Below are positions 9,468 through 18,161 of a stretch of DNA of 21,512 nt, one piece after another. The stretch covers positions 1 to 21,512 of the forward strand of contig LXFE01003415.1 in NCBI GenBank assembly GCA_001929475.1. The letters are read 5' to 3'. The stretch is from Neolecta irregularis DAH-3 (taxonomy: Eukaryota > Ascomycota > Neolectomycetes > Neolectales > Neolectaceae). Position numbers and translations under genes: made by a program. Position 1 is the first letter of the stretch; each line of letters begins with the position of its first letter. The notes beneath the pieces were generated by a model. The model ran no database searches and was not told the origin of the DNA. It worked only from the letters and a program-made list of their open reading frames with translations.

Positions 9468-9631
9468 TCAGGGTTTCCCCGCCGCACAGTCTTTACAAAA
9501 TCCCCTTGGAACTTTATCATTATCACCGCATGCCATCTACAGAGCATACCGTGAGTGCAGTTGCGACAGCCTGCCGTTCTGCATTTATATAATGGATTCT
9601 TTGCCCATTCTGCGCGCTCTGCGTCCGACAT
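9468..9631 (-). CDS. Mini Cys4 (zinc-ribbon-like) protein, 41 aa, paralogue 1
   Basis: Two exons, 9575-9631 and 9468-9536, separated by a 38-nt GC-AG intron (9537-9574). The product begins MSDAERAEWAKNPLYKCRT and carries four cysteines in the order C-x4-C-x10-C-x2-C, ending FCKDCAAGKP. The same spacing, preceded by the same Y-x-C, is found in the separate small gene at 12423-12622, which strongly supports both the splice and the reality of the gene. Such paired cysteines suggest a single zinc site. I do not recognise a named family. It is convergent with uL23. Confidence 0.65.
9537..9574 (-). other. GC-AG intron of the first mini Cys4 gene (38 nt)
   Basis: The donor is AACG/GCAGGC, the same six intron bases as the CNOT9 GC intron, and the acceptor is ctgtag. 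Removal produces Cys spacing identical to the paralogue. No in-phase GT donor exists. Confidence 0.7.
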
Positions 9632-9931
9632 GTCTGAATCGTCAACCGGCGTTTGTTGGGATATCGCAAGTAGACCTAAGTGGGACCTCTCTTGTGGGCC
9701 AAGGCCATTTATTTATGATCTCTGCCCTTGGCTTAATAACTGAATACCTGCTTGCGGACCCTTTCCGAAGCATCCAACGTGGAACGAGTTAGACCACTCA
9801 CCCACAATATTCGTTCAAGAACAAACTGCTCGGGATTTCCGTCCTGCTTGAGGACTTACACGTGCAATACATTAAATAAATTCTTTATATATTCTTAGAT
9901 TTGCTATTGTACTATTGCAGAGAGGAAACAG

Positions 9932-10376
9932 CTATCGAGGCCTATAATAGCTAGGTGAGCACCCCTGGTCGTCTACGTCATCCTGGAGTCTGGCGTCCTC
10001 GAGATCCGCTATCCTCGAAAGTTCGTCACTGCTTTTCCATACATCCAGCCGGAAAAACTCCTCTGGTCGGTATGCCTGCACCGCAAGCTGAAGTCTCGAA
10101 GCTCAGCGGGGGGCACATCCACTGGTTCGGCCTTGCCATCCCATGACCTCATCCCTCAGTGCTGGACACTAGAAAAGGTGACTAGCATACGCACAGCACA
10201 CCACGATAGCATAATAGCCTCTGAATTCAACCCATTTCGGTCCTAATTGAATATTACAAATAGCACAATAATAGTAATCGCCCTACAGGTTTATTTTCAG
10301 TAGCCAAGTGCTTCCCCTCGTCTCTCCGAGGCTGATCCTTGATCGTATACCCGAGAACCGGTGTCGCGCCGTCCAT
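9932..10376 (-). CDS. Unrecognised 109-aa protein (tentative four-exon model)
   Basis: Model: exons 10287-10376, 10191-10242, 10123-10154 and 9932-10087, joined by GT-AG introns of 44, 36 and 35 nt whose phases agree (the 36-nt one removes an in-frame TGA). The first exon reads MDGATPVLGYTIKDQPRRDE; the last contains AYRPEEFFRLDVWKSSDELS followed by an acidic stretch RIADLEDARLQDDVDDQ. The acidic end and the consistent phases argue for a real gene; exon 2 is the weakest part. It faces the surface-protein gene across about 150 bp. I see no family match. Confidence 0.4.
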
Positions 10377-10530
10377 TTATGTTTAATTTACGCCGTATGG
10401 TCAATTCTCTAATTTATCTATGCATCAGGCACCACACCTAGATGGAGGGAGCGTCAGGAATGTTTCCGGCAGATCTTGCAGCAGTTACTTCGTCCCGTCC
10501 TCCTCACTGTCGTTCATATACACTGTCAAG

Positions 10531-11650
10531 ATGCGGTCGTTTCTTCTTTTGGCATCTGTTATTTCTTTAGGTTTGGGTCAAATTCTGGGTTTTTCTTGCC
10601 ACGTGTCAATTTGTGCTTATGCAGTAGACGATGACATATCGACTACAGCATCTACAGATAACAGCTTGGCGCCCGCTACGATGACTGCAAGTAGTTCTTC
10701 TTGGCCTTAACCTCGGTTTGACCCAGCCGGATCGAAACGATCATGGCAGTCGCGCCAGGAACGGCACATGATTCCCTCAAGCACAAAACAAGCAATTTCT
10801 TCAAACTCTTTACTACTGGCGTGCCGGCCTTGCAGCTTGGGTTCACGAATGGAACGGTGTATGCGTCGTATTGTTATCTGAGCGTTCCACCCAATGGCAG
10901 GAATTTGACGGTTGTACAGTCTGTCACGCCAGGGTAGACTCAAACTTGGTTTCTGTCTGCAGATTCTACAATCGGATTTCCTGGATTGGGGACATCTGCT
11001 TATTTGTTCTTTGGGTGCCCGTTTGCTGCAGGATATGATTTGGCTGCGTATCTACCAGGGACATCTTCCACTCCCGGATGTATCGCAGCTCAACTCGTCA
11101 GTGCTCGAAAAAACCAGTAGCATATCTACTTCCACATCTGCTGCACATACTTCGATTATTCCAAACGTCAACCCTTCGATATCTAATCCCGGTTATATCA
11201 ATGTCGTCGGCGGAACTCGAATCTATTCCAATGGCACAACTATGGCATATCCTAACGGCAGAAACATTACAATCACGACGGGTATTCAACTGGTTGTTTG
11301 CGCCGATGGAATCCATTGCCAAATCTCTTCAAGCACAACCTCTTTGTCACCATTATATACAGTCAACTGTGTCTCCATGAACGCTTGCACATACACCAGC
11401 AAGCGCCATCACCCGTAACCTGTTTTCGACCGTCTCGTTTTTGTCATCACCTACTAATACTTTCCCAGCTACCTCGGCTAGTAATGTTACTACAATTACA
11501 AGCATGACCGTCTTGCCGAGCTCTAGGAGAACTCCATCGACGACTGCCAAACCCGGCCCTACCAGTTCCGCCTATAAACGGCCCGTAGCCATCGCTGCTT
11601 CAGTCATTCTATTATTCGTCGTCATTATATACGTGGCAATTTGCTTTTGA
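10531..11650 (+). CDS. Ser/Thr-rich surface protein with signal peptide and C-terminal membrane segment; frame broken
   Basis: The start MRSFLLLASVISLGLGQ is a signal peptide. It is followed by a Ser/Thr-rich stretch, a folded-looking region (TNGTVYASYCYLSVPPNGRN, then GTSAYLFFGCPFAAGYDL and TPGC), a second part repeating the PNGRN motif (AYPNGRNITITT, with CADGIHC), a long Ser/Thr/Pro region and a final helix PVAIAASVILLFVVIIYVAI before the stop at 11648-11650. This is the plan of a type I fungal wall-sensor or adhesin-like protein; function is not assignable. Likely introns: 10589-10624, 10691-10749, 10934-10962 and 11369-11399 (31 nt, phase exact). Two surplus bases break the frame: one in GGG at 10932-10934 and one in A6 at 11108-11113. 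Confidence 0.6.
10932..10934 (+). other. Surplus G or in-frame TAG in the surface-protein gene
   Basis: As written, CCA GGG TAG stops a frame that continues as good protein (STIGFPGLG) after the stop. With GG instead of GGG, a 29-nt GT-AG intron (gtagac...ctgcag) joins both sides in phase. Confidence 0.5.
11108..11113 (+). other. Surplus A in A6 run of the surface-protein gene
   Basis: Upstream frame ...CIAAQLVSAR ends at TAG just past the run. The downstream frame KTSSISTSTSAAHTS is one base ahead. Discounting one A joins two Ser/Thr-rich segments smoothly. The only in-phase GT-AG alternative I see is 70 nt and would delete a Cys-containing stretch. Confidence 0.5.
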
Positions 11651-11883
11651 ACCGATTACCTTTCCAGCTAACCCTAATCCTCATCCTTGTCTGGCCCCGC
11701 TAGACTATCTCCCTGTACAGAATCCCTTATCACTTACCCTTGAAATTTCAATTCTGCCGTCGAGGTACTATACTATTATTGTAATATTCACGAGATTCGG
11801 TTACTCCAATGATATTCTTTTCGTGCTAAAAAACTTGCTTTCCAAATTTACCGTGTCATGATAAAATATTTAACGTCACTCTT

Positions 11884-12339
11884 TTAAACCCTTGGTATCT
11901 CAATTTTCGCGCAGGTCACCTGCTCAAGCCAAGAAAAAACGAGCTCGTGTTGAAATTGGGGTGTCATGATATCACCCGGTGTCCTTGGGGTAATTCCGAC
12001 TTCATTCCTCTGATGAAACTTGAAGAGGAAATCTTGTAACTGCGAATCTGGTCCGAAGTAGAAAACGCGCAATTGGGTGTCCTCATCCAGTATCAAAGAG
12101 GACAAGTCGAGCTTTAACCCACGAATTTAAGTTTTTTTTAACCCAGAGAATGAATGCTTTATGAAAATCAAAGGTAATAATCCAGAATTTGTAACCCGCG
12201 TTAATATCATACAAAAAATACCCATTCCTGTTTCCATTCAAAGAATTATCAGTACGTCTTGCGACTGTATCAAATCAATGAAACCCGAATGGCGAGAAGA
12301 AAGCAGTAACAATGAATGCGAAAAAAACTCCCCGGTCAT
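11884..12339 (-). CDS. Unrecognised 123-aa protein
   Basis: Three exons: 12311-12339, 12143-12257 and 11884-12111, with GT-AG introns of 53 nt (12258-12310) and 31 nt (12112-12142). The phases agree, and the 31-nt intron resolves what first looks like a frameshift. The protein begins MTGEFFSHSL, has an aromatic-rich middle (NGYFLYDINAGYKFWIITF, HKAFILW) and continues DEDTQLRVFYFGPDSQLQDF with the terminus EQVTCAKIEIPRV. The alternation of strands and a helix suggests a small compact domain, not a membrane protein. I do not recognise it. Exon 1 is less certain than exons 2 and 3. Confidence 0.5.
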
Positions 12340-12422
12340 TTAAATATTCGATACAGTACGCCGTCGCTGGCGTCTCTCTTGAACAGTCACTCAAGTTCAA
12401 CAATCTCTAGGGTGTTGGCTTA

Positions 12423-12622
12423 TCAAAAGGTCAAACGCGGAATTCCCGTACCAACTTCTTCTTCTGGATCTTTCCTTCCAGCCTGCTTGCATGAATCGCA
12501 TATCTAAAGATCCATCAGTGGGTGCCAAGGGGGAAAAAAGGGGGTGTCTGGAATACCGTCCACTTGACAGGAACGATCTTGCCGCATCCCGGGATTTTAC
12601 AGATGTACCGTTGCTCAACCAT
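12423..12622 (-). CDS. Mini Cys4 (zinc-ribbon-like) protein, 48 aa, paralogue 2
   Basis: Two exons, 12557-12622 and 12423-12503, with a 53-nt GT-AG intron (12504-12556). The product starts MVEQRYICKIPGCGKIVPVK and continues WTICDSCKQAGRKDPEEE, ending GIPRLTF. Cysteines are spaced C-x4-C-x10-C-x2-C, exactly as in the 41-aa protein at 9468-9631, about 3 kb away on the same strand. The intron interrupts the x10 loop here and the first x4 loop there. The start is taken at MVEQRY because the Y-x-C motif then sits near the N-terminus in both proteins; an upstream ATG at 12742 would add 40 residues. Probably one zinc site; function unknown. Confidence 0.6.
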
Positions 12623-13563
12623 ACTGATGGATGTGATAGAGAATTTGAATAAGTTTAATTCGCGGAATGGAAATGGCGAATTTTTTGCGAATGAAGAGAA
12701 TCCAAGAGCAGGAAAGGAATGAGGGCTTATAAAACATGCCAACCGGGCGGGGTTCCATACCCGCCCGCCAGAAGCTTGAATTACGGGTCGAATGATGACT
12801 CGGTGCCTTTTGACAAGCTGAGCTCGGACTGCAATCTAGCCATCGCTAGCTTCAGTAAGGCTGTCACACAACCCAACGATTTCTTGATTGAATCGGCACA
12901 AGTTGTTTCAACTTGAATGACTTTAATTCCGATTTTTAGAGCCTAGGCAAAGCATTAGTTTTGTTAAATGAGGGGATTTTACGGGATTTCCCTGAGTTTA
13001 AAGATCGTTGATCGCCTGTGTTGCTCATTTCCTATCCGCTATCTTTTTCTTTGTTGTTTTGCTTGCTCGTTCTCCCCCTTGTGTGGGGTTTCAGGGGACA
13101 TTCCAGTGACGTGCGAAATGTCGCGATATCAACTGGGCCGTACCAGATTGGTGATCTCACCGCTGATCAGTCTCAAACTTAATCAATCTACCAAACACTT
13201 GTTTTTTCCACTCGGGGGTTGACAAGTTGGAGGGATTCCCTATAGCCTATGCAAGCAAGTTTCTTTTTGTTTTCAATAAAAATTTGGAAATACAAATTAG
13301 AGCCGCGTTGAGCTAATTACCAAGTTGCCCACCGGCCCGGTCGAGGACTACAATCAGCTGACAAGCTATTATTGAGAGCTTCTATAAATGATCGAATTTC
13401 ATAAAAGTCATTTATAACATTAATAAAGTTTGCATTGGGAGCACGCAACTTGGCACGGTCGTGGCGTGGCGTAAAGAGGAATTGGCAATTATCTAAAAGA
13501 CAATGAAACTATTTGAATGCTCAAACCGTTTTTCCTTATCGTGGCCACGTCTAGCCCAATTTG
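12623..13563. other. About 0.94 kb without a convincing gene
   Basis: Lies between the second mini Cys4 gene and the STRIP gene 3' end. It contains a short plus-strand ORF at 12719-12916 (65 codons, no recognisable motif), an inverted repeat around ggcggggttccatacccgcc (12749-12768) and AT-rich stretches. I could not identify a tRNA, snRNA or conserved protein on either strand. Confidence 0.5.
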
Positions 13564-16435
13564 TTATCTCTGTGTCTCTCCCATTTCTTCACGTTTCTCG
13601 CATTTGTCTTCTTGCATGAATATATCTTCGTTATCATGTTGCACAGACATCTGTGCAATCTGCTCCTCGAAAAAATCTCGTTCAAGTTTGGTATGGTATC
13701 CAAGCGCTTTCATTCCACTAGGATATCGACGAACGTTGTATCCTTCGATTACTGCTCTCAAAGCATGCTCTTGAGGCTAAATCCTGTAAACTTGGTCGCA
13801 AAATATTTGCGCTTACCAAAGCATCATCAATGTCAGCTTCAACATCCAGCCCTGAAAGCCAATCTTCTCTCAAATCAGGCCGGCAATGCAAATATATAGA
13901 GGTGATTACTCGCATATTGCTTGACCTCCATTTCCGTCCACAGTAAGGGATTTGACCTTTAGTAATTTTGAGAACATATAACCGCAAGTCATCTTGTGCA
14001 ACTTTCAAGGGCTTTCTGAGGATTTGCTGGTAAAGGGTTAGCCAAAAGCCTTTTGGGATAAAGGGATACCCAGGATTTGTACTGGACAAGGATCAGATTA
14101 CGATGTGCCTTTTTTTTCACCAACTTTTGCAAAATACGAAGAAAATTGATCGATGTAAAGAATAGCCGAGATGAGTATTCGGTAATGAGAGTTTGGTCCT
14201 CATCGGTAGTGGATGGAGTGATGGCGATACCACCATTTGGTTTGAGGAGCTCTGGTTCAGATTGTTGTGGATTAATTGGAGAGTGACAATTCTGTGAATG
14301 ATTGCTACAAACCTGAAAAAAACTGTTGGTCAGTATAATCTTTGGAAATGGGTGATTACTTGGACTCTTTCATCTCGCATGTTTCTATAATCGAAGTCGA
14401 CAAGTCTTGAAGACCAAAGACTTTAAGTAACAGTAAAGGACATCTTGAATCAACAAGAAGTTGGCTTAAGAACTCAAATTTGAGAACATCTCGTGATTAG
14501 CCTCAGTCGAATAATTTTGCAAACGTGAAACTCGAAACCACTTCAAGAGAAGGAGGATAATCCCAGATATTGCTTTCATTGTAACTTCTCTTGTCCGAAT
14601 GTCATCAATTTCATCCAACGTCAAGCGTCCTTGGCTTTCTCCGCCTTCTTCGGCATCTATGTGATCAGATGAAGCACTCCTCATAAGTAGATACCTTCTT
14701 GAATTGGGCTCAATTGAGGAACATTGACTGCTGCCAAAAGCACTTTCAGCAAGACCACAACACAACTTTGCAAATGCGGAAGACTCGACTTCTGCAAACT
14801 TAAAAAGAAAAAGCTGAGAGTTGACGCACATAAGTTTCTTCAACTATGCGTAGCTTTATTGCTTCAGGGGAGTCGTCCTTATTCTCCGATTCATCGTCCA
14901 CAGGATCAATCCATCCTCTTTCAGTTTTCAGAAAGATATCTTGCTCTTTCCAAAGTTGAAAAGTGGCCAGTGACATATTGAGGCGACTATGAAACAGCTC
15001 TCCGGCTTCTTTGATACTAAATGGAATCGATTCATTGATTTCGTCGGTGATTGGAAATAAAAACGGCATATTCTGGTCAGTTTGGAAACTTTGTTTCTTG
15101 AGTTTCGGCGAGTTAGAGGGAGAGGGTGCAGCTGACGGCATAGGTGTAGCAAGATAGGTATTATTCAGGAGAGGCAGTTCTTTGGGTCGTGAAGCATAAT
15201 CAGTATAGGATGGCGTAATAGTGGTTGCGTCAAAGTCGATAGGTAGACAAGGGGGTGGGGGTTGACAGGACGGATATTTTGAAATGACTTCTTGGCGATA
15301 AATGTGATAATCGAGAGGGGATGCGGTTATGATGTCTTTGGGAAGTTCCTGAGGCAGACCTGCTCGTCGCCGTGCATACTCTTTAGTCTTTAAAAGTTCT
15401 GTGCGCCCACCGAGCATGGCGAGAATGGTCTTCCATAATACCAGGAATATCTGTAAAATGAGGGAGAGTGGGATATAATGCTTGCCTGTCGAACTGGATA
15501 ATCTGTCCCCGACTTCCATCGTAATATGCCCACCATTTCTATAAAGTATGGGAGTATTGCAGGCTGTAACGCATCTGGCAGCATCAGCAAACTGGAGCAT
15601 CTATATGTGTACACAATCCATCTCGAAAACTTTGGTCTGTCCTGAGTACTTCGAGCATAAAGTACATAACGGTAAGGTGCAAGACCATTTCTAGTCGGCA
15701 CGAGCTACGCTTCTGGGAAGCTTCTTGAGAGAAATCGTCTTCTTCTGTAGCACTATGGTAAGGGTCTATACATGGTAGAGTAGTTCGATACCTTTCCCAG
15801 AAGATTTCGCATGTGTTTCTAAAGGACTGATAAGTCTTGTAAAAAACGGATCGACTGTGAAAATGTCTAGCGTTCTCCGTGATCCAATGAAACTGATGCT
15901 CTGGTGCCGTTGACTCGCCAAACACGCCTGAGACCTAAATATATGCCCTGCAGCCAGAATCTGTACCACCGACGACATATAACAGAAGCATGCCGGCATG
16001 GATTCTATCTGCCTGTTCTGACGACTGCAACTGTTGCAAGAGATCGTCGATGTAGCTGGAGCGGGTGTCTATGGAGCTCTTTGACCAGACTAGCGTGTTG
16101 GGATGTGTAGGAAAGGGGTGAGTACCTCCATATCTGCCTTCGTATTCCTGCTTTGCTTCCAAGAGGATCTCGTTGTCTCCATAGCTGAACCATTCTTGCA
16201 GTTCGGCCTTGAGGCTGTCGGTGTCCTCGTACTTGTAGGCGTAAAGAGGCAGCTGTCCGTTCAGCGCCTAGGTTGTTGCACCTCGGGCTACCTTTGGCCG
16301 CGGAGTCTGGGCGACGAGTCTCCGCAGCTGGCCCAGCGTGAGCGAGTCGCGGAGTGTGTCTGGGTCGCCAGCAGCATCGAACAGCGGGGCATTTGCATTC
16401 TGGATCACAGCCCGCAGGCCGTTGGTGCCGTTCAT
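13564..16435 (-). CDS. STRIPAK complex scaffold STRIP / Far11
   Basis: Core scaffold of the striatin-interacting phosphatase and kinase complex, which ties PP2A and GCK-type kinases to cell fusion, polarity and septation signalling in fungi. Twelve exons: 16292-16435, 16126-16252, 15967-16089, 15613-15927, 15486-15574, 14830-15450, 14695-14791, 14525-14656, 14360-14489, 14070-14322, 13817-14026 and 13564-13776; 817 aa. The N1221-like domain shows [55 protein letters not shown] and [17 protein letters not shown]. The C-terminal DUF3402-type domain shows [51 protein letters not shown] and [20 protein letters not shown], then NVRRYPSG. Ten introns are GT-AG (35-43 nt) and one (15451-15485) is GC-AG. 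It diverges from CNOT9. Confidence 0.92.
15451..15485 (-). other. GC-AG intron 5 of the STRIP gene (35 nt)
   Basis: The donor is CAG/GCAAGC, close to the classical GC-type consensus, and the acceptor is ttttacag. It gives [16 protein letters not shown], matching the family's P-x-R-Q segment. A GT nine bases upstream is also in phase but would delete V-R-Q. Confidence 0.75.
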
Positions 16436-16513
16436 GGATGGCTGTGTCACGTGATGGCACGCTGGTGGTGGAGCGAGGTGGTGAGCAGCGGGGCGGCGGG
16501 ACAGCGTCTGCCC
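16436..16513. promoter_or_regulatory. Shared divergent promoter STRIP / CNOT9 with palindromic E-box
   Basis: 78 bp separate the two start codons. A perfect palindrome TCACGTGA lies at 16447-16454, a class of site bound by bHLH factors (Cbf1, USF type). Being symmetrical and nearly 60 bp from one start and 12 bp from the other, it could serve both genes. Confidence 0.6.
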
Positions 16514-16606
16514 ATGCTGCACAACCAGGGCTACTATACGCCCGACACCTGGACCAGGAATACCGCGCAGCAGCAGCAGCAGCAGGCAGTGCATGCCGCA
16601 CATGCA

Positions 16607-16640
<34 letters not shown>

Positions 16641-17603
16641 AGCCTGGCGCGGCGGACGACAAAAAGATCTATGCGTGGATCGGCGAGCTCGTGGCGGGCG
16701 GGCAAAAGGAAACTGCGCTGCTCGAGCTGAGCAAGAAGCGCGAACACTTTGCGGATCTGGCGCTGGTGCTGTGGAACTCGTTTGGCAGGCTTTGCGGGTG
16801 GCTGCTGCTGACTGTTGCAGGCGTCATGACGAGTCTGCTGCAGGAAATCCTCAGTGTGTATCCGCTGCTCAGCCCGCCCAATCTCGGCGCACACTCCAGC
16901 AACCGCGTCTGCAACGCCCTTGCCCTGCTGCAGTGCGTCGCCTCCCATCCAGAAACACGCAGCGCCTTCCTCAACGGTAGACGCCCCCGCCTTTTCTTTT
17001 CTTTTTCCCCCGCTGACCACCCGCAAGCCCACATCCCGCTCTTTCTCTATCCGTTCCTCAACACTACCTCCAAAACTAGACCCTTTGAGTATCTCCGTCT
17101 CACCTCTCTCGGCGTCATCGGCGCCCTCGTCAAAAACGACAGCGCAGAAGTCATCTCCTTCCTTCTTTCCACAGAAATAATCCCTCTCTGTCTTCGAATC
17201 ATGGAGACCGGATCAGAGCTTTCCAAGACCGTCGCCATCTTTATCGTGCAGAAAATACTCCTAGACGACATGGGCTTGGAGTATATATGTGCTACCTACG
17301 AACGATTCTATGCCGTCGGAACAGTCCTGAGCACCATGGTCCAGCAACTGATTCAAAACCAGGCCGTTAGGCTCTTAAAACATGTCGTTCGATGCTACCT
17401 CCGACTGAGCGACAACCCCAGGTATATTATTGTAGAATATCCTCGATTCATATTTTAGAGCCCGAGAAGCATTACGTCAATGTCTGCCAGAACCACTCAG
17501 AGACGCCACGTTCAGTCAGGTTCTCAAGGATGACATTGGAACAAAACGCTGCCTCGCCCAATTACTCTTGAATCTATCTGACCAGGTGGTGAACGAGAAT
17601 TAG
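16514..17603 (+). CDS. CNOT9: CCR4-NOT complex subunit CNOT9 / Caf40 (Rcd1)
   Basis: Armadillo-repeat adaptor of the CCR4-NOT deadenylase; it binds NOT1 and recruits RNA-binding partners. Four exons: 16514-16784, 16821-16976, 17028-17421 and 17459-17603; 321 aa. A Gln-rich N-terminus leads into [26 protein letters not shown], then [35 protein letters not shown] and SDQVVNEN at the end, all typical of the family. Intron 1 (36 nt) is GC-AG, intron 2 (51 nt) and 3 (37 nt) are GT-AG. Introns 1 and 2 are multiples of three without stops, so the ORF stays open if they are retained, but the family sequence (WNSFG-V; FLNA-HIPLF) requires removal. The frame is open upstream; an ATG at 16454 would add 20 residues. 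Confidence 0.94.
16568..16642 (+). repeat. CAG/CAA poly-glutamine tracts in the CNOT9 N-terminus
   Basis: Six CAG codons at 16568-16585 and twelve CAG/CAA codons at 16607-16642, separated by an Ala/His/Val linker. Such tracts are common before the conserved CNOT9 core and are prone to length variation. Confidence 0.9.
16785..16820 (+). other. GC-AG intron 1 of CNOT9 (36 nt)
   Basis: The donor is TTTG/GCAGGC, a ctgac branch-like box follows and the acceptor is gttgcag. Joining gives [14 protein letters not shown], as in all family members. No GT donor fits the phase. Confidence 0.8.
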
Positions 17604-18161
17604 CTCATCGTCTACATATTAGAGGTGTAGTCTGTTGTCGCACATTATGTATGAAATTGGGGGCATCGCTGTTCATTGGTGGGGGGTGTTCTTTGGCATC
17701 TGAAAAACTGTACTTGTTTCTTATTTCTTCCTTGTTTTGTAGATACAGGTAGCATCATACAGTAGCGAGAGAGTCGGAGGCAAAATTTGATACCCATATT
17801 AATCAAATAGTAGCTGCTTGGCTGCGTTCACCATAACCCCTGTGAATGAGCCTATGGGCAATGGCCACACCTGCTACTAAGCGAAAAATGACTCTGGTGC
17901 ATATTTTAAAAAACAAAAGGGTGCATTGCACGCACTGATATCCTGGAAATTGTTTTACCATACCATAGTCTCTCCAAAAATCCGGACTAATATCTAGCAC
18001 TTTGACTAGATCTTCGTTTCACGAAGGTTTCAAGATCCATGGTGACACAAAGGCTCGGGGAAGCAAAAAGTATATAAACCGTGCCGTATCATAGGTACTT
18101 CTCGTTAATCAACCTTTATTCATTTTGCCCAGGCGGTTATATCTCGTTCCCTCTTGCAACA
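17604..18161 (+). promoter_or_regulatory. Intergenic region and TATA box of the secreted-protein gene
   Basis: About 560 bp without a convincing gene. TATATAAA at 18071-18078 lies 83 bp before the ATG at 18162 and is the best core promoter signal here. The rest is AT-rich; a minus-strand ORF at 17803-18000 shows no protein-like features. Confidence 0.6.

Noticed and set aside
10912-11418. One long open frame of 168 codons through the surface-protein gene
   Set aside because: Its first third reads as random, tryptophan- and leucine-rich sequence, while the alternative frame shows the Ser/Thr/Gly/Cys composition of the rest; only the part after about 11108 is likely coding.
11400-11467. A frameshift near the end of the Ser/Thr-rich surface protein (54-nt gtaacc...cccag intron out of phase)
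   Set aside because: A 31-nt GT-AG intron slightly upstream (11369-11399) joins the frames exactly, so no frameshift is needed there.
11884-12257. Programmed +1 frameshift at GGA-TGA-G, as in ornithine decarboxylase antizyme
   Set aside because: The sequence lacks antizyme features, and a 31-nt GT-AG intron joins the two frames in phase.
12719-12916. 65-codon plus-strand ORF starting MRAYKTCQPGG
   Set aside because: No motif, no splicing evidence and no homologue that I recognise; kept only as part of the non-coding stretch.
13300-13370. A tRNA-like stretch with paired GC-rich segments
   Set aside because: No A/B box pair or cloverleaf could be drawn on either strand.
16268-16291. A possible 24-nt ultra-short intron in STRIP
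   Set aside because: The 39-nt intron 16253-16291 gives [13 protein letters not shown], which matches the family better and has a branch-like box at normal distance.
16268-17032. Long minus-strand ORF across CNOT9
   Set aside because: Apart from the true first exon of STRIP at its 3' end, it is the antisense of the GC-rich CNOT9 exons and poly-Gln tract.
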